Below are positions 1 through 7,362 of a stretch of 9,443 nt of DNA, piece after piece. Every line of letters begins with the position of its first letter. Within the stretch, counting starts at the first letter, position 1. This DNA is from Chloroflexota bacterium (GTDB taxonomy: Bacteria; Chloroflexota; Chloroflexia; Thermomicrobiales; UBA6265), in assembly GCA_023415845.1 (NCBI GenBank), contig JAEZJB010000039.1, positions 1-9,443 on the forward strand. Direction: 5' to 3'. The position numbers and the translations under genes were made by a program. The notes below the pieces were generated by a model. The model was not told the origin of the DNA, made no database searches, and saw nothing but the letters and a program-made list of their open reading frames with translations.

Positions 1-623
1 TCGGTCTCGACGAATACCGAGCCGCCATAAAAGTTGATCTGGCTCACGCCGTCGTAGTTGGCATTGAAGCCATCCTCAACCGCTCGCACGTGGATATCGC
101 CAGACTCAATGGTGATATCCGTCGTACTGGAGACCCCTTCGTTGTTGTTCCCCTCTACCTCCAGCGAACCTTCACCATTGATCACCAGCGGAGCCGCGCT
201 GTACAGCGCCGCATCCTGCTCACTGGTCCCGCCATCGGCCAGGAAGTTCTCGGTTCCAGCCGCCAAGGTCACCGTCGCCGCTCCCGCCTCGGCGATGTAC
301 ACCGCCGGCCCTGACGAATTGGCGATATCCACGCCGTTCAGCACCAGCGTCACGTCGTCACCGGGCGCCTGTACGGTGACTATGCCGTCGGACACACCGC
401 CCGTTAGCGCATACGTCCCACCCGCCGTGATCGTCACATTCGACCCACTGACCTCAACACCGTCACCCTGCACCTCGACACGCTCACCCAGCAGGATCGT
501 CGTATCGGCCGATACCGCTTCCGGCGTCGCCTGGGCGGCCACCGTTGCCGGTGCCAACACCCCTCCCATCAGCAGCGCCGCCATCAACCACACCCGCACC
601 GTAAGAAGCCATGTGGTAATCAT
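1..623 (-). CDS. Secreted carbohydrate-binding beta-helix protein, Cthe_2159 type (3' part outside window)
   Basis: Only the first 207 residues are present; the frame stays open to the window edge. Residues 1-31 look like a Sec signal peptide: a short basic N-region ending at R10, a hydrophobic core WLMAALLMGGVLA, and an Ala-rich cleavage zone (TVAAQA). Residues 90-195 carry the pattern I associate with the Cthe_2159 carbohydrate-binding family (Pfam PF14262): DVTLVLNGVDIANSSGPAVY, then TVTLAAGTENFL, an AALYS segment, PLVINGEGSLEVEGN, GVSSTTDITIESGDIHV and AVEDGFNA. The regular short strands suggest a right-handed parallel beta-helix. The founding Clostridium thermocellum member binds cellulose and polygalacturonate, so an extracellular glycan-binding role is inferred. 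The ATG at 623 is chosen because the signal peptide begins there; the SD is weak. The gene diverges from the wHTH/kinase operon. Confidence 0.8.
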   Translation of the reverse strand, partial: MITTWLLTVRVWLMAALLMGGVLAPATVAAQATPEAVSADTTILLGERVEVQGDGVEVSGSNVTITAGGTYALTGGVSDGIVTVQAPGDDVTLVLNGVDIANSSGPAVYIAEAGAATVTLAAGTENFLADGGTSEQDAALYSAAPLVINGEGSLEVEGNNNEGVSSTTDITIESGDIHVRAVEDGFNANYDGVSQINFYGGSVFVET

Positions 624-706
624 CAGGCCCACCCGCTTTCTCGCGCCGGCCCACCCCGAACAAGGGGCGCACCGCTTGGCTCATCGGCCACGGACGACGA
701 ATCTCA

Positions 707-743
707 GGTGCTGGTGTGGCCAACGTGCAGCCACCCTAGCACC
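707..743. repeat. Imperfect inverted repeat (14-bp arms) in the divergent region
   Basis: The left arm 707-720 (ggtgctggtgtggc) pairs with the right arm 730-743 (gccaccctagcacc). Twelve positions are Watson-Crick, one is a G-T wobble and one is a mismatch, around a 9-base loop. No gene ends next to it, so it is not an obvious terminator. It lies about 85 bp upstream of the secreted-protein start and about 255 bp upstream of the wHTH gene. It could be a leader hairpin of the leftward transcript or an operator; the function is unknown. Confidence 0.5.
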
Positions 744-938
744 GGGCGCGAGATCCAGCGCGATCCTGTGCTCCCGGCTTTCCCCGCACCTGATCGAAAA
801 GTTGGCAATCACCCGGGTGCTATCTCGCCACATGCGTCGTTCGCCAGGCGCAGGGCCGTCCAGGTGCCGCCAATCGCTCGTGCGCCAGTCCGCCCTCTGT
901 GGAAAGCCGCAAAATCAGTCCGTCTGCGCGCTGGGTCG

Positions 939-947
939 TGGTATCCT
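939..947 (+). promoter_or_regulatory. Possible extended -10 promoter element for the wHTH/kinase operon
   Basis: TGgTATCCT matches an extended -10 (TGn followed by a hexamer agreeing with TATAAT at four of six positions). It lies about 50 bp before the ATG at 997. The hexamer 17 bp upstream (919-924, tccgtc) does not resemble TTGACA, so the call rests on the -10 alone. Confidence 0.3.
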
Positions 948-996
948 GCCGCCAATTCACCCGGCCCGGCGGTCCAACTACAGCAGGAAAAGCCAC

Positions 997-1290
997 ATGA
1001 GTGACGACAAGACCCACGCAATTCGCCAATCCATCGGCAAGGTCGTCTACTGGAATACCCAGAACGACAACGAAGGCAAGGCCGACATCGAATCCATTGC
1101 CCGCGAGCACAACGTCTCCGAAGACCAGGTGCGCGACCAGATGGAGTTCCTCCGCAGCCAGAATCTGATTCGTGGTCCCCTCGCCAACGAGGGCCTGCAG
1201 GTTCGCGAGGTGCCCGGTCATATGCTCGCCCATCACACCCTCACCGAGGACGGCCTCGCCTGGGCCGATGCTGGTTACCCCGTCCTCTAG
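997..1290 (+). CDS. Small winged-helix-like protein of unknown function (97 aa)
   Basis: I do not recognise a named family. The 97-residue product is charged and soluble, with no signal peptide or membrane segment. Residues 29-60 read like a helix-turn-helix: a helix ADIESIAREHNV, a turn SEDQ, then a longer helix VRDQMEFLRSQNLIRG. Near the C-terminus the phrase HTLTEDGLAWADAG resembles the wing and 'LT..G' helix of many winged-helix proteins. A DNA-binding regulator or a small protein-binding wHTH adaptor is therefore inferred. The ATG is preceded by aggaaa at 985-990 with 6-base spacing. The open frame extends far upstream, but that part is antisense to the secreted-protein gene and has no family resemblance. 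Its stop lies 3 bp before the phosphotransferase start, so the two genes are almost certainly co-transcribed and translationally coupled. Confidence 0.75.
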   Translation: MSDDKTHAIRQSIGKVVYWNTQNDNEGKADIESIAREHNVSEDQVRDQMEFLRSQNLIRGPLANEGLQVREVPGHMLAHHTLTEDGLAWADAGYPVL

Positions 1291-1293
1291 GCC

Positions 1294-2169
1294 ATGACCG
1301 CAGAGTTGCAACGCTGGCTGGCCGAATCTGGTATCGCCACGGACTTCCGCCTCACCGAACTGCAACGCGGCCTTGGCGCCAACGAAATCTGGAAACTCGA
1401 GACAGGCGCCAACGAACCACTCGTTGTGCGCCTGTTCGCGCCCGGACACCAGGCAGCAGCCAACCGTGAGGCCGCGGCGATGCAGGCTGCCCATGCCGCA
1501 GGAGTTCCCGCGCCAGAGGTCATATCTCAAGGCAGCATGGCCACGCGACCGGTGCTGGTCACGACCTTCGCTCCTGGAGAACTCGCCGCCGACGCTCTTC
1601 TCGCGAATCCCGCCATCGCCACCGAACTCGGAGTCGCCTTCGGCCAGACAATGGCTCGTCTCCACCAGGTGACCGCCCCCGACCTTGGTCGAACACCCGG
1701 CGCCTGGATCGAGCTGGGTGGCGACGCCATCGCACCGCTACGCCCGCTCCTGACGACAATCCCCGACCAGGATCGTCTGCTCCATCTCGACTTCCACCCT
1801 CGCAATGTCCTGGTTCATGGCTCGGAAGTTTCTGGTGTGATCGACTGGGAGAATGCCCATGCTGGCCCGCCCCACGCCGACCTCGCCCGGACTACCGCCA
1901 TCCTGCGCGTCATGGAAATGGCCAGCCTCATCCCCCCTGCCGCTATCTCCGTGCTTCGAACCTTTACTTCCAGTCTCACCGAATCGCATGACGCGATCGT
2001 CGGCCCCGCACCCTTCACAGGAGCCCTCTCAGCCTGGGGACTGGCCATGACCGCCCGCGATCTGGCGAACCAGGTGGGCAAACCGGGCAGCCCCTTCACC
2101 TCCGACCTGGTCTCCCGCCTGGAATCCGAACGCGACGCCGCCATCACCACCGCGCTCAATCTTGCCTGA
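1294..2169 (+). CDS. APH-fold phosphotransferase (aminoglycoside phosphotransferase/choline kinase family)
   Basis: This is a 291-residue cytosolic kinase-like protein of the APH family (Pfam PF01636). The N-lobe has VVRLF near 44-48, with Arg46 roughly where the ATP-binding Lys/Arg lies, and a conserved-type helix-C Glu in NREAAAMQ (Glu59). VLVTTFAPGE (87-96) is the hinge strand. The catalytic loop is HLDFHPRNVL with His164, Asp166 (putative catalytic base) and Asn171; the metal-binding Asp184 follows in VIDWENA. Family members phosphorylate hydroxyls on aminoglycosides, choline, homoserine, sugars or other small molecules; the substrate here cannot be read from sequence. The ATG at 1294 follows the preceding stop by 3 bp. 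Antibiotic resistance should not be assumed, since most environmental APH homologues are metabolic. It is not an obvious maltokinase even though trehalose synthase follows: it is much shorter and lacks that family's long N-terminal cap. Confidence 0.88.
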   Translation: MTAELQRWLAESGIATDFRLTELQRGLGANEIWKLETGANEPLVVRLFAPGHQAAANREAAAMQAAHAAGVPAPEVISQGSMATRPVLVTTFAPGELAADALLANPAIATELGVAFGQTMARLHQVTAPDLGRTPGAWIELGGDAIAPLRPLLTTIPDQDRLLHLDFHPRNVLVHGSEVSGVIDWENAHAGPPHADLARTTAILRVMEMASLIPPAAISVLRTFTSSLTESHDAIVGPAPFTGALSAWGLAMTARDLANQVGKPGSPFTSDLVSRLESERDAAITTALNLA

Positions 2170-2209
2170 ACAGCCAGCGACACCAAACGCGCCCAGAACG
2201 AATATCGGC

Positions 2210-2233
2210 GCACGGGTCGGCATACCCTCGTGC
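2210..2233 (+). terminator. Weak candidate terminator hairpin after the phosphotransferase gene
   Basis: Arms gcacgggt (2210-2217) and accctcgtgc (2224-2233) pair over 8 bp with a 2-base bulge and a 6-base loop, about 40 bp after the stop codon. No T-tract follows. It is weak on its own, but T-poor GC-rich hairpins recur after other genes in this window. Confidence 0.25.
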
Positions 2234-2259
2234 AATCCGCCCTCCCCTCCCCCTACTAT
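2230..2259 (+). promoter_or_regulatory. Weak candidate promoter for trehalose synthase
   Basis: TACTAT at 2254-2259 matches TATAAT at four of six positions. GTGCAA at 2230-2235 matches TTGACA at three of six, with an 18-bp spacer. It would start transcription about 45 bp before the gene's start codon. The 142-bp gap before the gene makes an own promoter likely, but this particular assignment is weak. Confidence 0.2.
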
Positions 2260-2311
2260 TCACGTGCACCCAGCGTGGGCGTAGCGGCGTCGATTGTGAG
2301 CAAGGTGAAGC

Positions 2312-3979
<1,668 letters not shown>

Positions 3980-4005
3980 CCCGAATCGAAAGACCACACC
4001 CGAAG

Positions 4006-4040
4006 GACGGACGGGTCGCGACATCCACGACCTGTCCGTC
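4006..4040 (+). terminator. Hairpin terminator after trehalose synthase
   Basis: Arms gacggacgggtcg (4006-4018) and cgacctgtccgtc (4028-4040) form a 13-bp stem with a single G-U wobble and a 9-base loop, starting 26 bp after the TreS stop codon. No run of T follows (tgcttg), so termination efficiency is uncertain, but the strength and position of the hairpin fit a transcription end. Confidence 0.55.
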
Positions 4041-4043
4041 TGC

Positions 4044-4072
4044 TTGACAGGCTGCAAACGTTGGGCGAGAAA
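4044..4072 (+). promoter_or_regulatory. Candidate promoter for the AHSA1-type gene
   Basis: A perfect TTGACA lies at 4044-4049. With a 17-bp spacer the -10 would be GAGAAA at 4067-4072, which matches TATAAT at three of six positions. It sits just after the TreS hairpin and about 75 bp before the GTG start, a sensible place for a separate promoter. The poor -10 keeps confidence low. Confidence 0.35.
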
Positions 4073-4148
4073 AAGGCAGAGCGTTGGTTCCAACTGGGCG
4101 ACATGAGTTCCTGCGCCTAACTCACAGGCGAAGAAAGGATCGAATCCA

Positions 4149-4565
4149 GTGACATCCTCTTTCGATCTCACCATCCGTCGGCTGATCGACGCCCCACGTG
4201 AACGTGTCTGGCGTGCCTGGACCGATCCAGCCGACCTCAAGCAGTGGTGGAGCCCGGTACTCGAAGCAGACGTCCGTGCCGGCGGTGCCTGGAAAGCAGA
4301 AGTAGTTTCACCCGATGGCACAAAGTCGTGGTCACACGGCACCTACCTCACGGTCGATCCCACCAAACAGGTCTCCTACACCTTCGAATGGGACGCCACC
4401 GACATCGCTCCCACCACCGTCACCATCTCCCTCGCCGACAACGGTGAGTCCTGCGAGATGACCGTCCATCAAACCGGTTTCGCTACCGAAGTCGATCGCG
4501 ATGGTCACATTCCGGGCTGGAACACCGCCTTTGACGAACTCGAGCGATTCCTGGCCACAAAGTGA
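4149..4565 (+). CDS. SRPBCC protein, AHSA1/CalC-like domain
   Basis: The product has 138 residues and no signal peptide or membrane segment. It is a single START-like helix-grip domain of the AHSA1 type (Pfam PF08327). It opens with the typical FDLTIRRLIDAPRERVWRAW (5-24), followed by TDPADLKQWWSP. The middle has RAGGAWKAEV, DGTKSWSHGTYLTVDPTKQV and the strand VSYTFEW. It ends with the family-typical GWNTAFDELERFL (123-135). Such proteins bind hydrophobic ligands or act as chaperone-like or detoxifying proteins; the ligand cannot be read here. The start is GTG at 4149 with aagga at 4135-4139, 9 bases upstream; no better ATG fits the first beta-strand. Hairpins on both sides suggest a single-gene transcript, so I infer no partnership with TreS or the dehydratase. 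Confidence 0.88.
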   Translation: MTSSFDLTIRRLIDAPRERVWRAWTDPADLKQWWSPVLEADVRAGGAWKAEVVSPDGTKSWSHGTYLTVDPTKQVSYTFEWDATDIAPTTVTISLADNGESCEMTVHQTGFATEVDRDGHIPGWNTAFDELERFLATK

Positions 4566-4574
4566 GTTCGACGC

Positions 4575-4612
4575 GTCGTCAATGCCTCCGTTTCCCCTGA
4601 CGCATTGACGAC
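4575..4612 (+). terminator. Hairpin terminator after the AHSA1-type gene
   Basis: Perfect 11-bp arms gtcgtcaatgc (4575-4585) and gcattgacgac (4602-4612) flank a 16-base loop, 9 bp after the stop codon at 4563-4565. No T-tract follows. The right arm also contains the TTGACG proposed as the -35 of the next gene, so the repeat may have a second, DNA-level role. Confidence 0.5.
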
Positions 4613-4633
4613 TGTGGAAATCGGTCCGATCAT
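4605..4633 (+). promoter_or_regulatory. Candidate promoter for the galactonate-dehydratase-type gene
   Basis: TTGACG (4605-4610) agrees with TTGACA at five of six positions. After a 17-bp spacer, GATCAT (4628-4633) agrees with TATAAT at four of six. The predicted transcript would start near 4640, about 40 bp before the ATG. This is the best two-part promoter match in the window, although no experimental consensus for this organism is available. Confidence 0.4.
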
Positions 4634-4668
4634 CCCCCGCACAACCATCAGGCCAAACTGCGGGGGAT
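4632..4668 (+). promoter_or_regulatory. Perfect 10-bp inverted repeat overlapping the dehydratase promoter and SD (operator or RNA hairpin)
   Basis: Arms atcccccgca (4632-4641) and tgcgggggat (4659-4668) are perfect complements separated by 17 bases. The left arm overlaps the proposed -10 and transcription start; the right arm contains gggggat, the only SD-like sequence before the ATG at 4679. If transcription starts near 4640, the repeat works better as an operator for a dimeric repressor. If it starts upstream, the RNA hairpin would hide the ribosome site. Either way it looks like a control element for this gene; the regulator is not identified. Confidence 0.5.
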
Positions 4669-4678
4669 CACTCGTGCC

Positions 4679-5845
4679 ATGAAGATCACCGACATCAGGA
4701 CGTTCGTCGTCTGGTCGCCAGAGCGCGGCCGCAACTTCACCTTCGTCAAGATGTACACGGACGAGGGGCTCACCGGACTCGGCGAGGCCGGAATCACCTG
4801 GAAGGAAGGTGCGATCAAGGGGCTGATCGATCAATGGACGCCCAACCTGATCGGCATGGATCCCAGTCGCATTGAGCACATCTGGCAGTTGCTCTGGCGT
4901 GGCCAGTTCTTCCGCGGCGGCCACGTCCACGCTGCCGCGCTCGCTGCCATCGATATCGCGCTCTGGGATCTCCGGGGCAAGACGCTCGGTGTGCCGGTCT
5001 ACGACCTGCTCGGCGGAAAGACCCGAGACTACGCACGTTGCTACTGCCATGTGCAGCAACGTGGCACGGCATACGACGGCATTGAGGGCATGGTCAACCT
5101 GGCGAAAGAGCGCGTAGCCGAGGGTTGGGAGTTCGTTCGCTTTGGCGCAGGCGAGGGCAGTGGCTCCGAGCGGGAAGGCATTTATGAGCAAACCCGCGCC
5201 CTGAACTGGACCGTCGACGCCTTCGCGGCATTGCGCGAAGCCCTGGGGCCAGACATCGAGATCGCCGTCGACTTCCATCAGCGGACGACGCCAGCCTACG
5301 CTATCCAGCTGGCGCGGGCCCTTGAGCCGATGCGCCCCTTCTTCATCGAAGATCCTCTCCGCGGCGAAAACACTGCCGAGTTCAAATACCTGCGCCAGCA
5401 TATCTCCGTGCCAATCGCTACTGGCGAACAACTCTCGGCGAAATGGGACTGGCAGGCGCTGATCGAGCAGGACCTGATGGACTATTGCCGGATTGATCTC
5501 TGCATCTGCGGCGGCATCACCGAGTCCCGCAAGGTCGCCGGCTGGTGCGAAACCCATTACATCGAACAGGCACCCCACAATCCGCTCGGACCGGTCTCGA
5601 CGGCAGCCTGCCTCCACTTCGACCTGTCGACGCCGCTCTTCGCCGTGCAGGAGCTTGTTTGGCGTCCGGATGTGATTCCCGAGATCGTGAAAACCGACAT
5701 GCGGCTGGAAGGCGGCAAGCTCTACAGCGGCGGGACACCCGGTCTGGGCGTCGAGCTGAACGAGGAGGCTGCCGTGGCCAGCCCGTTCCAGCCTGGTCCA
5801 TGGCAATTGCTGACTCGCGAGGACGGCTCGATCACCGACTGGTGA
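4679..5845 (+). CDS. Mandelate racemase/enolase-superfamily sugar-acid dehydratase, D-galactonate dehydratase type
   Basis: The 388-residue cytosolic enzyme starts with MKITDIRTFVV, the usual first strand of the MR/MLE capping domain, followed by a TIM-barrel. Mg-binding and catalytic residues are visible: Asp198 and His200 (AVDFHQR), Glu224 (FFIEDPLRGEN), Glu250 (PIATGEQL), His300 (EQAPHNPLGPVS) and Glu325 (VQE). Their spacing (2, 24, 26, 50, 25) equals that recalled for E. coli DgoD (Asp183, His185, Glu209, Glu235, His285, Glu310). This supports a syn-dehydration of an aldonic acid such as D-galactonate to the 2-keto-3-deoxy acid. The exact substrate is uncertain: no kinase, aldolase or sugar-acid transporter is adjacent, and many relatives have other substrates, so I assign no symbol. 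The ATG at 4679 is supported by family N-terminus, with only gggggat 10 bases upstream as SD. A terminator-like hairpin follows. Confidence 0.88.
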   Translation: MKITDIRTFVVWSPERGRNFTFVKMYTDEGLTGLGEAGITWKEGAIKGLIDQWTPNLIGMDPSRIEHIWQLLWRGQFFRGGHVHAAALAAIDIALWDLRGKTLGVPVYDLLGGKTRDYARCYCHVQQRGTAYDGIEGMVNLAKERVAEGWEFVRFGAGEGSGSEREGIYEQTRALNWTVDAFAALREALGPDIEIAVDFHQRTTPAYAIQLARALEPMRPFFIEDPLRGENTAEFKYLRQHISVPIATGEQLSAKWDWQALIEQDLMDYCRIDLCICGGITESRKVAGWCETHYIEQAPHNPLGPVSTAACLHFDLSTPLFAVQELVWRPDVIPEIVKTDMRLEGGKLYSGGTPGLGVELNEEAAVASPFQPGPWQLLTREDGSITDW

Positions 5846-5860
5846 GAGGCCTCACCAGCA

Positions 5861-5894
5861 CATCCGGCCTGCCTTGATCGAGGCGGGCCGGATG
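5861..5894. terminator. Hairpin (probably bidirectional terminator) between convergent genes
   Basis: Arms catccggcctgcc (5861-5873) and ggcgggccggatg (5882-5894) give a 13-bp stem with one wobble pair and an 8-base loop. It lies 15 bp after the dehydratase stop (+) and 54 bp beyond the MFS stop (-), so it can serve both transcripts. No T-tract is present on either side. A further catcccggatg follows immediately and could form an alternative pairing. Confidence 0.55.
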
Positions 5895-5948
5895 CATCCC
5901 GGATGTCTGTCTAGCCTCCGACGCTCGTCACGCCTTCTATCGCCCAGA

Positions 5949-7214
5949 CTAGCGAAGGTTTGGAAAGCGGAAGGCGATGTAACCAATGCACACCAGGGCC
6001 ATGGCGCAGGCAAGTGCCATGGCACCGGGAGCACCAATCGCCTCCGCCAGCGCCCCAACGGCCAACTGCCCGAATGGCATCACTCCCCAGGTCAACAGGG
6101 AAACGGACATGACACGCCCGCGCACGCTGTCGTCGACGTTGAGTTGCACCAGCGTCTGGTTGATCGCCAGGAAGACGGCACTCATCCATCCGGCAATCAG
6201 CAGCAATGGCACTGCCAGCCACACTGAGGGCGAGAAGCCGAACAGCGCTACTGAGATCGAGAAGCCCACCGCCGTAATCACCTGACTACCTCGCCGGCTC
6301 ATCAGGTGACCAGATCGGGCAACCGAAAGCGACCCGAACACTGTCCCCATCCCGGCAGCAGCCAGCAGGATGCCGAGACCGGTCGCCCCCATGTCGAAGA
6401 CATCCTTGGCGAACACCGGCATCAGGTTCAGGTACGGCATCACCAGCACCGTGGGAGCGAGTGCCAGCACGCAGAGTGACAACAGCACGGGATTGGCGGC
6501 CACCACCTTGAACCCAAAGGCGAGTTGCGACCAGCGGCTTCCGGCAACGGTCTCCTCTTTCCGGGCTGGACGTCCTCCCGGCAATCCCCAGATCCCCAGC
6601 AGGGCGAGCGCCTGGAACAGCGCTGCCAACACAAAGGTCCCCGTCACCCCTGTCAGGGCGATCAGTACGCCTGCCAGCGATGGTCCTACCACCCGGGTGG
6701 CATTCTGGGCCGTGCTCATCAGCGCGACGGCATTGGCCATATGGTGCCGCTCGACCAGCGACGGCACGATCGCCGTGCGCACCGGGAAGATGAAACTCAT
6801 GATCGCGCCATTGACGGTGACCAGCACCAGCAACGACCACGGCTGGATGGTCCCTGTCGCCACCATCACGGCAAAGATGGTGGATACCACCGCCACGCCC
6901 GCCTGGGCCATCATCAGGACGTTCCGACGACTGTATCGGTCGATCACCAGGCCGGCGGGGACCGACAACAGCAACATGGGAACGCCGCCAGCGAACCCTG
7001 CCAGTCCCACGAACAGCGGGGAGTTGATCAACTCCAGGGCTAACCAGCCGATCGAAACCTGGTACATCCAGAACCCGGAACTGCTGGACAATGTCCCAAT
7101 CATGAGGATCCGGAACAACGGATAGACCTGCATTGAATGGAACATGCCAACGGTATCCGCTGGTTCCCCAACTGGCCGCGCAGACTCCTGCCGGCGATTC
7201 CTGCCCCGTATCAC
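5949..7214 (-). CDS. MFS transporter, exporter-like (12 predicted membrane helices)
   Basis: Major facilitator superfamily permease of the inner membrane, 421 residues from the chosen start. Most of it is hydrophobic helices. The loop 2-3 signature is GLVIDRYSRRNVL (Gly88, Asp92, Arg93, Arg96, Arg97). Other family-like segments are VRTAIVPSLVERHHMANAVA, ATRVVGPSLAGVLI and, near the end, DDSVRGRVMSVSLLTWGVMP. The layout resembles drug and siderophore exporters of the MFS_3/EntS kind; the substrate is unknown. GTG at 7214 is chosen for ggagg at 7219-7223 (spacing 4). ATG at 7145 or 7133 lies closer to the first helix (VYPLFRILM) but lacks an SD. A longer frame from TTG at 7340 has rare codons and no SD. 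It lies about 140 bp downstream of the ketosynthase gene on the same strand and could export that pathway's product. Confidence 0.85.
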   Translation of the reverse strand: MIRGRNRRQESARPVGEPADTVGMFHSMQVYPLFRILMIGTLSSSSGFWMYQVSIGWLALELINSPLFVGLAGFAGGVPMLLLSVPAGLVIDRYSRRNVLMMAQAGVAVVSTIFAVMVATGTIQPWSLLVLVTVNGAIMSFIFPVRTAIVPSLVERHHMANAVALMSTAQNATRVVGPSLAGVLIALTGVTGTFVLAALFQALALLGIWGLPGGRPARKEETVAGSRWSQLAFGFKVVAANPVLLSLCVLALAPTVLVMPYLNLMPVFAKDVFDMGATGLGILLAAAGMGTVFGSLSVARSGHLMSRRGSQVITAVGFSISVALFGFSPSVWLAVPLLLIAGWMSAVFLAINQTLVQLNVDDSVRGRVMSVSLLTWGVMPFGQLAVGALAEAIGAPGAMALACAMALVCIGYIAFRFPNLR

Positions 7215-7218
7215 CTGT

Positions 7219-7223
7219 CCTCC
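7219..7223 (-). promoter_or_regulatory. Shine-Dalgarno site supporting the GTG start of the MFS gene
   Basis: On the minus strand ggagg ends four bases before GTG at 7214-7212. It is the only strong SD upstream of the first membrane helix. The spacing is on the short side, so ATG at 7145 remains possible. Confidence 0.4.
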
Positions 7224-7348
7224 GTATTCCTGGCTCCCAGGCCAACCGCGACAGGGTAGCATCATCCGGCCCGGCCGGGAATGCGGATCGATTCCCCTCC
7301 CCCAACCGGTGGCCTCGATGAGTGTGCGCGACTCGGACAAAACAGGTC

Positions 7349-7362
7349 GCCCCTCAGGGGGC
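7349..7362 (-). terminator. Short hairpin overlapping the ketosynthase stop codon
   Basis: On the minus strand gcccc and ggggc form a 5-bp all-GC stem around a CTGA loop that contains part of the stop codon, followed after gacctg by four T. It may give partial termination between the ketosynthase and the MFS gene, or it may be chance. Confidence 0.25.

Larger units (their letters stand above)
624..996. other. Divergent intergenic region without a gene
   Basis: This 373-bp stretch separates two divergent genes. I see no convincing coding frame: the open frames crossing it are continuations or antisense shadows with no family resemblance and no SD. It holds an imperfect hairpin (707-743), an extended -10-like element before the rightward operon (939-947), and an SD-like aggaaa (985-990) six bases before the ATG at 997. 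I could not identify a good promoter for the leftward secreted-protein gene. Confidence 0.6.

Noticed and set aside
58..996. Long rightward open frame upstream of and in frame with the 97-residue protein, which would give a 410-residue product
   Set aside because: Its first half is antisense to the secreted carbohydrate-binding protein and is a low-complexity Ser/Pro/Thr/Ala translation. The real start is the ATG at 997 with a good SD.
820..1665. Leftward open frame of 281 codons opposite the wHTH and kinase genes
   Set aside because: It overlaps two well-supported genes, crosses their junction, and resembles no family; GC-rich codon bias creates such antisense frames.
1294..2169. Reading the phosphotransferase as maltokinase (Mak/Pep2) or as an aminoglycoside resistance gene
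   Set aside because: It is much shorter than maltokinase and lacks its N-terminal cap; the APH motifs alone do not show antibiotic specificity.
4613..4678. Riboswitch before the dehydratase gene
   Set aside because: Apart from the single inverted repeat there is no multi-helix architecture or recognisable aptamer core, and the likely transcription start falls inside the element.
4505..5806. Leftward open frame of 433 codons opposite the dehydratase
   Set aside because: Antisense to a gene with a complete catalytic residue ladder; the translation shows no motif.
6370..7125. Rightward open frame of 251 codons opposite the MFS gene
   Set aside because: Antisense shadow of membrane-helix codons, giving a Ser/Thr/Ala-rich translation without a signal peptide or known motif.
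7215..7340. N-terminal extension of the MFS protein from TTG at 7340
   Set aside because: The 42 extra residues contain codons rare here (AGG, GGA, CTA), have no SD at the TTG, and add no MFS-like sequence.
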